Assembly: GCA_947446925.1 (NCBI GenBank)
Contig: CANFHU010000011.1
Location: 1-64,000 of the forward strand
Origin: Flavobacteriia bacterium
GTDB taxonomy: Bacteria > Bacteroidota > Bacteroidia > Flavobacteriales_D > Crocinitomicaceae
DNA length: 64,000 nt
Reading direction: 5' to 3'
Shown one piece after another: positions 56,805 to 64,000 of the stretch. Position 1 is the stretch's first letter, and each line of letters starts with the position of its first letter. The position numbers and the translations under genes were made by a program. The notes under the pieces are model-generated. The model was not told where the DNA came from. It searched no databases and saw nothing but the letters and a program-made list of their open reading frames with translations.

Positions 56805-58802
56805 ATGACAACTCAGGAATTTCAACAAGATATTTTACAAGGTATTCCAAGTGTTTTACCTGCTAAAAAAGCATATGAAAGTGTTATTAATCATGCGCCA
56901 AAACGTAAGGAAATTTTATCTAAAGAAGAAACACGTTTGGCATTGGAAAATGCTTTGCGTTATTTTTCAAAGGAATTACATGCTGAATTAGCACCTGAGT
57001 TTTTACAAGAATTGAAAGATTTTGGTCGTATTTATATGTATCGTTTTCGACCAGATTATACCATGTTTGCTCGTCCAATTGAAGAGTATCCTGGTAAATC
57101 TTTACAGGCTAAGGCAATTATGTTGATGATTCAAAATAATTTGGATTATGCAGTTGCACAACACCCACATGAGTTAATTACTTATGGAGGAAATGGCGCT
57201 GTATTTCAAAATTGGATTCAATATCGTTTGACGATGAAATATTTAGCGGAGATGACGGAAGACCAGACTTTGGTTATGTATTCAGGTCATCCGATGGGGT
57301 TGTTTCCTTCGCATAAAGATGCTCCACGTGTTGTTGTGACGAATGGAATGGTTATACCTAATTATTCTAAACCAGATGATTGGGAGAAAATGAATGCCTT
57401 GGGAGTTTCTCAGTATGGACAAATGACCGCTGGTTCTTATATGTATATTGGTCCACAAGGAATTGTGCATGGAACAACCATTACTGTTTTGAATGGATTC
57501 CGAAAAATCAAAAAATCTCCTGCGGGTTCTTTATTTGTTACTTCTGGATTAGGGGGAATGTCAGGAGCTCAACCAAAAGCAGGAAATATTGCAGGTTGTG
57601 TGACTGTTTGTGCGGAGGTAAATCCAAAGATTACAAAAATAAGACACGAACAAGGATGGATTAACGAAGTAATTGAAGATATTAATCAATTAGTTGTTCG
57701 TGTAAAAGAAGCGCAAGTAAATAAAGAGGTTGTTTCGATTGCTTATTTAGGAAATATCGTAGATGTTTGGGAAGCTTTTGACAGTCAAAATATTCATATT
57801 GATTTAGGTTCTGATCAAACTTCCCTACACAATCCATGGGCAGGAGGATATTATCCTGTTGGATTAACGTTCGAAGCGTCTAATGCTTTAATGGCAAATA
57901 ATCCTGACGAATTCAAACATAAAGTTCAAGCGACATTAGTACGTCATGCAGCTGCAATAAATAAGCACACTTTAAAAGGTACGTATTTCTTTGATTATGG
58001 AAATGCCTTTTTATTAGAAGCTTCTCGTGCAGGAGCGGATGTGATGGCACCAAATCATATTGATTTTAAATACCCTTCCTATGTACAGGATATCATGGGT
58101 CCAATGTGTTTTGATTATGGTTTTGGTCCATTTCGTTGGGTTTGTGCATCCGGGAAAGCAGAAGATTTAGCTAAAACGGATGAAATTGCTTGTCAAGTAC
58201 TAGAAGAATTAATGAAAACTAGTCCAGACGAGATTCGTCAGCAAATGGACGATAATATTACGTGGATCAAAGGTGCGCAACAAAATAAATTAGTTGTTGG
58301 TTCACAAGCACGTATTTTATATGCGGATGCTGAAGGTAGAATGCTCATTGCAGAAGCTTTCAATAAAGCAATTGCGGCAGGTCATATTGGACCAGTTATA
58401 TTAGGTAGAGATCACCACGATGTATCCGGAACAGACTCCCCTTATCGTGAAACATCTAACATCTATGATGGTTCTAAGTTTACAGCAGATATGGCAATTC
58501 AAAACGTGATTGGAGATAGTTTCCGAGGAGCTACTTGGGTTTCTATCCATAATGGAGGTGGCGTAGGTTGGGGAGAAGTTATTAACGGAGGATTTGGGAT
58601 GTTATTGGATGGTTCTGCTGATGCAGATAGACGTTTGAAGTCTATGTTGCATTGGGATGTAAATAATGGTATTTCAAGAAGAAGTTGGGCTAGAAATGAG
58701 GGGGCGATCTTTGCGATTAAACGCGCAATGGAGCGCGAGCCTTTGTTGAAGGTTACGATTCCGGAGTTGGTGGATGGAAGTGTATTGGATGGGTTGATAT
58801 AA
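56805..58802 (+). CDS. hutU: Urocanate hydratase, 665 aa
   Basis: The second enzyme of histidine breakdown, NAD+-dependent. The start at 56805 (MTTQEFQQDILQGIP) is chosen because the upstream frame begins with a hydrophobic stretch foreign to the family. Motifs: ITYGGNGAVFQNWIQYRL, MYSGHPMGLFPS, the NAD-binding VTSGLGGMSGAQPKAGNIAG, CFDYGFGPFRWVCASGK with the conserved Cys region, and RETSNIYDGS. It is the long form (about 665 aa) usual in Bacteroidota rather than the 557-aa form. hutH, hutI and a true hutG are not in the window. Confidence 0.96.
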   Translation: MTTQEFQQDILQGIPSVLPAKKAYESVINHAPKRKEILSKEETRLALENALRYFSKELHAELAPEFLQELKDFGRIYMYRFRPDYTMFARPIEEYPGKSLQAKAIMLMIQNNLDYAVAQHPHELITYGGNGAVFQNWIQYRLTMKYLAEMTEDQTLVMYSGHPMGLFPSHKDAPRVVVTNGMVIPNYSKPDDWEKMNALGVSQYGQMTAGSYMYIGPQGIVHGTTITVLNGFRKIKKSPAGSLFVTSGLGGMSGAQPKAGNIAGCVTVCAEVNPKITKIRHEQGWINEVIEDINQLVVRVKEAQVNKEVVSIAYLGNIVDVWEAFDSQNIHIDLGSDQTSLHNPWAGGYYPVGLTFEASNALMANNPDEFKHKVQATLVRHAAAINKHTLKGTYFFDYGNAFLLEASRAGADVMAPNHIDFKYPSYVQDIMGPMCFDYGFGPFRWVCASGKAEDLAKTDEIACQVLEELMKTSPDEIRQQMDDNITWIKGAQQNKLVVGSQARILYADAEGRMLIAEAFNKAIAAGHIGPVILGRDHHDVSGTDSPYRETSNIYDGSKFTADMAIQNVIGDSFRGATWVSIHNGGGVGWGEVINGGFGMLLDGSADADRRLKSMLHWDVNNGISRRSWARNEGAIFAIKRAMEREPLLKVTIPELVDGSVLDGLI

Positions 58803-58816
58803 TTGGGGTTATATCA

Positions 58817-58840
58817 TCGGGTGCGTCGCGACACACCCGA
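58817..58840. repeat. REP-like palindrome between hutU and the next gene
   Basis: TCGGGTGCGTC and GACACACCCGA pair with one mismatch around GC. On the minus strand it is preceded by CCGT and reads GTTCGGGTGTGTCGCGAC, matching the copies at 2126 and 7230 in layout. It lies between converging genes, where it may double as a transcript barrier. Confidence 0.7.
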
Positions 58841-58880
58841 ACGGTAACATAATTGATTATTAGTGGTTAGTAACGAAAAG

Positions 58881-60134
58881 TTACGTTTTACGTTTTTTCT
58901 TTTTTGCTGCAGGGAATAGGATATTGTTAAGAATTAAACGGTATCCTGGTGAGTTTGGGTGAAGGTTTAAATCCGTTGGAGGATCTTGCACCATGTGTCG
59001 GTAATCTTCTGGATCATGACCTCCGTAGAATGTCCATGTACCTTGACCTAATTCACCGTGTACATATTTCGCAGTTCCAAGCGCTTTGTTTTCTCCTAAG
59101 ATAAGAACATTTGATTTGATAAATTCTTTTTTAAAGTCGGTAGTCTGTCCCATGAAATCATCGATGATGTCTGTGTGGCATTGTGTTAACATAGTTGGAA
59201 TCACATCCCATTTAGCAGAAAATTCAAATAAGGAGAATTTGTCCATTGCTTCCGATTTGTGTAAATCCGTTCCGTCGATGTTAGAATACTCATATACTAG
59301 TGGGTTTCGTTCTAGGGTAAATTTATCAAATGCAAATGTGTTATTGAAATCTAGTTTTTGTTGACATTTTGGATCTGCTGGATCCCCATCATACATGCTT
59401 TCACACACGTCTGTATTATGAGCTGCAAGCGCAATATCAAAACTATCGGTTCCGCTACACATTGTAAATAAGAATCCGCCTCCAAGAACAAAATTCTTTA
59501 AGTTGTTCGCAACCGCTAATTTTAGTTGTGATACCTTATGGAAACCTAACATTTTAGCATCGTTTTCCGCTTCTTCTACTTGCGCAAGGTACCATGGAGC
59601 GTTTTTGAAGTTGCTATAAAATTTACCATACTGTCCTGTAAAATCTTCGTGGTGTAAGTGTAGCCAATCGTATTTTGGGAGCACCCCCATGACAATGGCA
59701 GAATCATAAATTTTATCGTACGGAATTTCAGCGTACTCCAAGACTAAAGTAACAGCATCATCCCATGGTTGTTTACCTTTCGGGGTATACACCGCAATTT
59801 TAGGTGCTTTTTCTAATTGTATAATTTCTTGATTTACATCTGGATTGGAGATTTCATTCCTAATAGCGTTCGCTTTTCCATCTGTAATGACCTCGTATTT
59901 TACACCTCGAATGGTTAATTCCTCTTCGATTTTCACATCGTGCGGACATAAAAAAGAACCTCCACGGTAATTCAGTAACCACTCTAAGGTTAGACCGTTG
60001 TTTAACATCCAATAAGCAATTCCATAGGCTTTTAAGTGGTTTGTTTGCCCATTATCCATCGGAATCAATACACTTGTGGCGTTTAGTCGTAAACTAAAGG
60101 AAATAAGTAGAACAAGAAAAAGTAGTTTTTTCAT
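58881..60134 (-). CDS. Conserved exported protein, amidotransferase-like features, 417 aa
   Basis: Homologues in flavobacteria are often labelled asparagine synthetase B, which nothing in the sequence supports. A signal peptide (MKKLLFLVLLISFSLRLNAT) is followed by SVLIPMDNGQTNHLKAYGIAYW, LLNYRGGSFLCPHD, the His-rich HLHHEDFTGQYGKF (159-172), GGGFLFTMCSGTDSFDIALA with Cys226, and YGGHDPEDYRH (370-380). The strand-then-CSG elbow plus a late HDPE recall the Cys/His/Glu of class I glutamine amidotransferase-like folds. It is probably periplasmic. dnaB ends 3 bases upstream, so the two are likely co-transcribed. Function unknown. Confidence 0.75.
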   Translation of the reverse strand: MKKLLFLVLLISFSLRLNATSVLIPMDNGQTNHLKAYGIAYWMLNNGLTLEWLLNYRGGSFLCPHDVKIEEELTIRGVKYEVITDGKANAIRNEISNPDVNQEIIQLEKAPKIAVYTPKGKQPWDDAVTLVLEYAEIPYDKIYDSAIVMGVLPKYDWLHLHHEDFTGQYGKFYSNFKNAPWYLAQVEEAENDAKMLGFHKVSQLKLAVANNLKNFVLGGGFLFTMCSGTDSFDIALAAHNTDVCESMYDGDPADPKCQQKLDFNNTFAFDKFTLERNPLVYEYSNIDGTDLHKSEAMDKFSLFEFSAKWDVIPTMLTQCHTDIIDDFMGQTTDFKKEFIKSNVLILGENKALGTAKYVHGELGQGTWTFYGGHDPEDYRHMVQDPPTDLNLHPNSPGYRLILNNILFPAAKKKKRKT

Positions 60135-60137
60135 TCT

Positions 60138-61712
60138 TTAGAAAGGATCGTCCAGGCTATCGGTATTGAAGTCAAAATTTTCTTCCGCTTCATTCATTTT
60201 ACTTTGAACCGTATAACTATTTCCAGCAGGAGCACTGTCAAAACCAGTATTTACTCCTAATGCACCCATGGTTTTACCAATTGGTTGAAAATCTTCATCA
60301 AACGAGTCAAAGTTATCAAAACGTGCGTATTCACCAATAAAACGTAAACGAACAGAGTCTGTAGCACCATTACGGTGTTTTGCGACAATAATTTCTCCTA
60401 CACCAAGATTGGATTCTCCTTCTTCGTTTTGAAGAATTTGGTAATATTCTGGACGGTATAAGAAAGATACGATATCTGCATCTTGCTCAATTGCTCCAGA
60501 TTCACGTAAGTCGGAAAGTATTGGTTTTTTATCACCACCACGTGTTTCCACGGAACGACTTAACTGTGAAAGTGCAATTACGGGAATGTTTAATTCTTTT
60601 GCAATCTCTTTGATGGAACGTGATATGGTTGAAATTTCTTGTTCACGGTTACCGGAACCTTTACCTCCACCAGCAGTCATTAATTGTAGGTAATCGATAA
60701 TTACAATTTGAATATCGTATTGACTTTTTAGTCGTCGGCATTTTGCACGTAAATCGAATACCGAAATACCTGCAGTGTCATCGATGTAAATTGGCGCAGT
60801 AGCAAGTTTTGCAATTCGAGTATGTAGTTGTTGGAATTCGTGTTCCGCTAAATCTCCTTTTCTTAGTTTTTCAGCACTGATTCGCGATTCTGATGCAATC
60901 AAACGTTTCACTAATTGCACGGAAGACATCTCTAATGAGAAAATTGCTACCCCCATTCCATAATCTACTGCCGTATTTCTAGCCATAGATAGTACGAAAG
61001 CGGTTTTACCCATCGCAGGACGAGCAGCAATAACAATCATATCCGAACGTTGCCATCCAGAAGTAAGTTTATCTAATTCACGGAAACCAGTTGGAATACC
61101 AGAAATACCATCTGTATTTTTAGATGCCTTTTCAATTTCTAAAATTGCTTCACGCACTACGTTTTGCATCACGTCTACGTTCTTTTTCATGTTGTTTTCA
61201 GCAATCTTGAAAAGGTCGCCTTCTGCCTTGTTTAATAGATCAAAAACATCTGTAGTTTCATCGAATGCATCGCGAAGGACTTCGTTACACATACGAATGA
61301 TTTCGCGTTGGATGTATTTTTGAGAGATAATTCTTGCGTGGTATTCTGCGTGTGCAGCAGAAGCGATGCGGTGCGTTAATTGAGATACATATAAAGCACC
61401 ACCAGCCATTTCTAACTCACCTTCTTTACGAAGTTGTGTTGTAACAGTAAGTAGATCGATAGGATTTGTACTAGCGAAAAGTTCACGAATGGCTTTGTAA
61501 ATCACCACGTGTTTTGGATCATAAAAACTACTAGGTGTCAGTACATCAATTGTGTCGTTCACCGCATTTTTGTCTAACATCATTGCTCCCAAAACAGCCT
61601 GCTCTAAATCAACAGCTTGTGGAGGTCGCTTACCGAAAGCCTCTGGAAAATCTGCGTTTGCAGGTTTCGTTCTGGTTAGCGGTTTTTTGATTTTATCCGA
61701 ATTATTTTCCAT
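60138..61712 (-). CDS. dnaB: Replicative DNA helicase DnaB, 524 aa
   Basis: The hexameric fork helicase. The ATG at 61712 (MENNSDKIKKPL) is chosen because a perfect promoter lies directly before it and because the upstream frame has no family similarity. The N-terminal DnaB domain (PPQAVDLEQAVLGAMMLDKNAV) and the RecA-like domain with Walker A AARPAMGKTAFVLSMA, VAIFSLEMSS, IVIIDYLQLM and the KHRNGAT arginine-finger loop are intact, with no intein. A short acidic tail ends SLDDPF. The exported protein gene follows after 3 bases. Confidence 0.97.
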   Translation of the reverse strand: MENNSDKIKKPLTRTKPANADFPEAFGKRPPQAVDLEQAVLGAMMLDKNAVNDTIDVLTPSSFYDPKHVVIYKAIRELFASTNPIDLLTVTTQLRKEGELEMAGGALYVSQLTHRIASAAHAEYHARIISQKYIQREIIRMCNEVLRDAFDETTDVFDLLNKAEGDLFKIAENNMKKNVDVMQNVVREAILEIEKASKNTDGISGIPTGFRELDKLTSGWQRSDMIVIAARPAMGKTAFVLSMARNTAVDYGMGVAIFSLEMSSVQLVKRLIASESRISAEKLRKGDLAEHEFQQLHTRIAKLATAPIYIDDTAGISVFDLRAKCRRLKSQYDIQIVIIDYLQLMTAGGGKGSGNREQEISTISRSIKEIAKELNIPVIALSQLSRSVETRGGDKKPILSDLRESGAIEQDADIVSFLYRPEYYQILQNEEGESNLGVGEIIVAKHRNGATDSVRLRFIGEYARFDNFDSFDEDFQPIGKTMGALGVNTGFDSAPAGNSYTVQSKMNEAEENFDFNTDSLDDPF

Positions 61713-61717
61713 AGAAA

Positions 61718-61748
61718 CAAATGTACGGAAAGGGAAGAGAGATACAAA
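61718..61748 (-). promoter_or_regulatory. dnaB promoter, perfect consensus, leaderless
   Basis: On the minus strand TTTG (61748-61745), exactly 19 bases, then TACATTTG (61725-61718) match TTTG-N19-TAnnTTTG without error. The ATG follows five bases later. Confidence 0.85.
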
Positions 61749-61864
61749 ATTTTGTTGATAAATGAAGTGGAGTAACTTCCACCTTTTTGCATCGCCCAAA
61801 AAGGTGTTGTAATATTTTGAATATTGTAAGTTTATTTTTGTTTCAAAAGGTCATCCCCCTCGGT

Positions 61865-61880
61865 CCCCCTTCGAAGGGGG
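61865..61880. repeat. GC-rich palindrome, likely dispersed repeat
   Basis: CCCCCTTCGAAGGGGG is perfectly self-complementary and lies in a short GC-rich island (61852-61882) inside AT-rich sequence. Such CCCCCTTCGAAGGGGG blocks occur repeatedly between genes of Bacteroidota, from memory. It lies between the divergent dnaB and fumarase promoters. Confidence 0.55.
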
Positions 61881-61964
61881 AAGATTTATGTTTTGCTTCA
61901 AATTAGAATAGTAATTCAAGGTTTTTAGAAGCTTTAAATTAATTTTAAGCGTTAAATATTTTCT

Positions 61965-61972
61965 TACATTTG
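61965..61972 (+). promoter_or_regulatory. -7 box of the fumarase gene
   Basis: TACATTTG is a perfect TAnnTTTG with the ATG 19 bases downstream. The -33 region is AT-rich without a clear TTG. Confidence 0.5.
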
Positions 61973-61991
61973 CAGTCAAAAATTACTTGTT

Positions 61992-63596
61992 ATGGCTGAC
62001 TTTTTTTATCAAAATCCATTTCCAATTTTAGGAGATAAAACAGAATATAGAAAAATCACTTCTGATTATGTGAAGGTAGTAAACTACGGCAATAGAGAGG
62101 TGTTAGAAATCGATCCAAAAGGATTGGAATTATTGGCGCAAGAAGCGTTAAGCGATGTTTCTTTTTACTTGAGAGCATCTCACTTAGAAAAATTACGTGC
62201 AATTATTGAAGACCCAGAAGCGACAGATAACGATCGTTTTGTTGCATATAACTTATTGCAAAATGCTACGATTGCAGCGGAAGGTCAATTACCTTCTTGT
62301 CAGGATACAGGTACAGCAATTGTGATGGCGAAAAAAGGGGAGGATGTTTATACCGGTGCTATTGATGAAGAGTATTTATCTAAAGGAATTTACAATACTT
62401 ACCAAGAAAAGAATTTACGTTTTTCACAGGTTGTTCCATTGACGATGTTTGATGAGAAAAACTCAGGAACAAACTTACCAGCACAAATTGATATTTATGC
62501 GAAAAAAGGAATGTCTTATGAGTTCTTGTTTTTAGCAAAAGGTGGAGGTTCTGCAAACAAAACATTTTTATACCAACGTACAAAATCCTTATTAAACGAT
62601 GCTTCTTTAGAGCAATTTGTAAGAGAGCGTATCAAAGATTTAGGGACATCTGCATGTCCTCCATATCACCTAGCATTGGTTATCGGAGGTACTTCTGCTG
62701 AATCAAACCTAGCAACAGTGAAGAAAGCATCCGCTGGTTATTTTGATGAATTGCCAACTGAAGGAAACGAAGGAGGTCAAGCATTCCGTGATTTGGAATG
62801 GGAAGCACGTGTTCATAAAATTTGTCAAGAGAGTTTGATTGGAGCGCAATTTGGCGGTAAATATTTTACCCATGATGTTCGTGTGATTCGTTTACCTCGT
62901 CATGCGGCTTCTTGTCCAGTAGGATTAGGTGTTTCTTGTTCTGCAGATAGAAATATCAAAGCAAAAATCACGAAAGATGGAATTTTTGTAGAGCAATTAG
63001 AACAAAATCCACGTAGATTATTGCCAGAGACTGCTCCACACTTAGAGCCTGCAATCGAAATTGATTTAAATCGTCCGATGGCGGAAGTATTGGCTGAATT
63101 GTCGAAATATCCGATTAAAACGCGTTTGAAATTAAATGGAACATTGATTGTTGCGCGTGACATGGCACATGCTAAAATCAAAGAAATTATCGACGCTGGT
63201 CAACCAATGCCAGAATACTTTAAAAACCACCCAATTTATTATGCTGGTCCAGCGAAAACACCAGAGGGAATGCCTTCCGGAAGTTTTGGACCTACGACAG
63301 CGGGAAGAATGGATGCTTATGTAGATCAATTCCAATCGTTAGGAGGAAGTATGATTATGTTGGCGAAAGGAAATCGTTCGAAAGATGTTACGAATGCTTG
63401 TAATAAGTATGGTGGTTTCTATTTAGGTTCGATTGGTGGTCCTGCGGCTATTTTAGCGAAAGAGAATATTACATCTGTTGAGGTGGTTGATTTTCCAGAG
63501 ATGGGGATGGAGGCAGTGAGAAAGATTACGATTAAGAATTTCCCAGCGTTTATTATTACGGATGATAAGGGGAATGATTTTTTTGAAAATATTTAG
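61992..63596 (+). CDS. Fumarate hydratase, class I (iron-sulfur), 534 aa
   Basis: Interconverts fumarate and malate in the TCA cycle. It is the single-chain class I enzyme with a [4Fe-4S] cluster. The probable ligands are Cys in [29 protein letters not shown] and [18 protein letters not shown]. The N-terminal alpha-type and C-terminal beta-type domains ([69 protein letters not shown]) are fused, and the length is normal. Such enzymes are oxygen-sensitive. The symbol (fumA/fumB) is not assigned because naming differs between lineages. Confidence 0.96.
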   Translation: MADFFYQNPFPILGDKTEYRKITSDYVKVVNYGNREVLEIDPKGLELLAQEALSDVSFYLRASHLEKLRAIIEDPEATDNDRFVAYNLLQNATIAAEGQLPSCQDTGTAIVMAKKGEDVYTGAIDEEYLSKGIYNTYQEKNLRFSQVVPLTMFDEKNSGTNLPAQIDIYAKKGMSYEFLFLAKGGGSANKTFLYQRTKSLLNDASLEQFVRERIKDLGTSACPPYHLALVIGGTSAESNLATVKKASAGYFDELPTEGNEGGQAFRDLEWEARVHKICQESLIGAQFGGKYFTHDVRVIRLPRHAASCPVGLGVSCSADRNIKAKITKDGIFVEQLEQNPRRLLPETAPHLEPAIEIDLNRPMAEVLAELSKYPIKTRLKLNGTLIVARDMAHAKIKEIIDAGQPMPEYFKNHPIYYAGPAKTPEGMPSGSFGPTTAGRMDAYVDQFQSLGGSMIMLAKGNRSKDVTNACNKYGGFYLGSIGGPAAILAKENITSVEVVDFPEMGMEAVRKITIKNFPAFIITDDKGNDFFENI

Positions 63597-63634
63597 AAAA
63601 GTTTTAGCGATTATTTTTTTGATGTTATAGATTG

Positions 63635-63661
63635 AGTCCTGGTTTTACTGGGGCTTTTTTT
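63635..63661 (+). terminator. Fumarase terminator
   Basis: AGTCCT pairs with GGGGCT (two wobble pairs) around a 9-base loop and is followed by seven T. It lies 40 bases after the stop. Confidence 0.6.
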
Positions 63662-63954
63662 GTTTCGCTTTGCGAAACAGAGGTTTTTCTCTTACTTTTT
63701 TCTGGCCAAAAAAGTAAGCAAAAAGGCCTTGTCGCTCGAAAAGCAACCACCCATTACGAAACGTAAACTAGAAAAAACAAACTCGCCTTCACTGACGTTA
63801 CGTCTCAAACACTGTTTTTTCTTGCGTTTACTTTTTCTATGGGACCCGGTTTTACTTTTCTAATGCGACGACTTTCGGTTCACGTATTTTAATGGTTCGA
63901 AAATAGTTCAATCGCATTTTTGGAGGGGTGGTTGTATTTTGACTTTGTCAAAAT
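63661..63954. repeat. Hairpin cluster, probable interspersed repeat
   Basis: Three perfect hairpins are seen: TGTTTCGC-TTT-GCGAAACA (63661-63679), CTTACTTTTTT-CTGGCC-AAAAAAGTAAG (63691-63718) and ATTTTGAC-TTT-GTCAAAAT (63936-63954). A frame of 67 codons at 63660-63863 crosses the first two and is low-complexity (Lys, Phe, Leu), so I do not call it a gene. The last 404 bases of the window contain no other gene I can support. Confidence 0.55.
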
Positions 63955-64000
63955 GGACTCTGCGGCCTCTAAAACGAGTGAGCGTCAAATTCTCTAAAAA

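Noticed and set aside
63660-63863. 67-codon open frame on the plus strand after fumarase
   Set aside because: It runs through two perfect hairpins, is low-complexity, starts next to the terminator T-run and has no recognisable domain. It is better explained as repeat DNA.

Overview
The window is an AT-rich stretch of a Bacteroidota chromosome, almost certainly Flavobacteriales. The evidence is a complete type IX secretion/gliding core (porP/sprF-gldKLMN, plus gldB-gldC), an S46 dipeptidyl peptidase, promoters of the TTTG / TAnnTTTG type, and start sites with A-rich leaders rather than Shine-Dalgarno sequences. A placement near Crocinitomicaceae/Fluviicola is only an impression. I recognised no tRNA, rRNA or CRISPR array.

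Layout. 1-240: right end of an IS1182-like insertion sequence that runs off the left edge. 453-7139 (minus strand): groES-groEL, and upstream of it a miaB / sigma-54 activator / lptE / TPR-like protein / secG operon. 7579-17700 (plus): topA, a degenerate ureohydrolase-fold protein, then the porP-gldK-gldL-gldM-gldN motor and secretion operon. 17763-22442: a 2Fe-2S ferredoxin, convergent nadE and an outer-membrane barrel gene, then gldB-gldC and a polytopic membrane protein. 22485-36768: mixed housekeeping and envelope genes (DPP11-like peptidase, coaE, a methyltransferase with a ZIP transporter, hemH, lpdA, lipA, a YkgJ-type protein, osmC-like, rlmB-like, a small secreted protein, pcrA). 37078-54039: one long ribosomal superoperon, rpsL-rpsG-fusA followed by the S10, spc and alpha genes through rplQ, including a 38-codon rpmJ. 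54190-56575: carA-eno. 56805-63596: hutU, a conserved exported protein paired with dnaB, and class I fumarase. The last 400 bases hold a cluster of hairpins typical of an intergenic repeat.

How the genes work together. GldK-N, PorP/SprF, GldB and GldC belong to one envelope machine (T9SS and gliding). LptE, SecG and SecY serve outer-membrane and inner-membrane biogenesis. LipA and LpdA share the lipoate-dependent dehydrogenase pathway. The superoperon makes most ribosomal proteins, EF-G, IF-1 and RNA polymerase alpha.

Most of the window is ordinary. The points most worth a second look are: the ureohydrolase-fold protein upstream of the T9SS operon, which lacks the metal ligands; a G8 homopolymer inside gldK; a three-tier RNA stem just before rpsD; a 250-base, nearly G-free leader region before topA; a recurring REP-like palindrome at three intergenic sites; several perfect promoters that sit only 5-7 bases from the start codon, implying leaderless mRNAs; and an exported protein next to dnaB with an amidotransferase-like Cys/His arrangement. 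I found no convincing wholly new multi-gene system.
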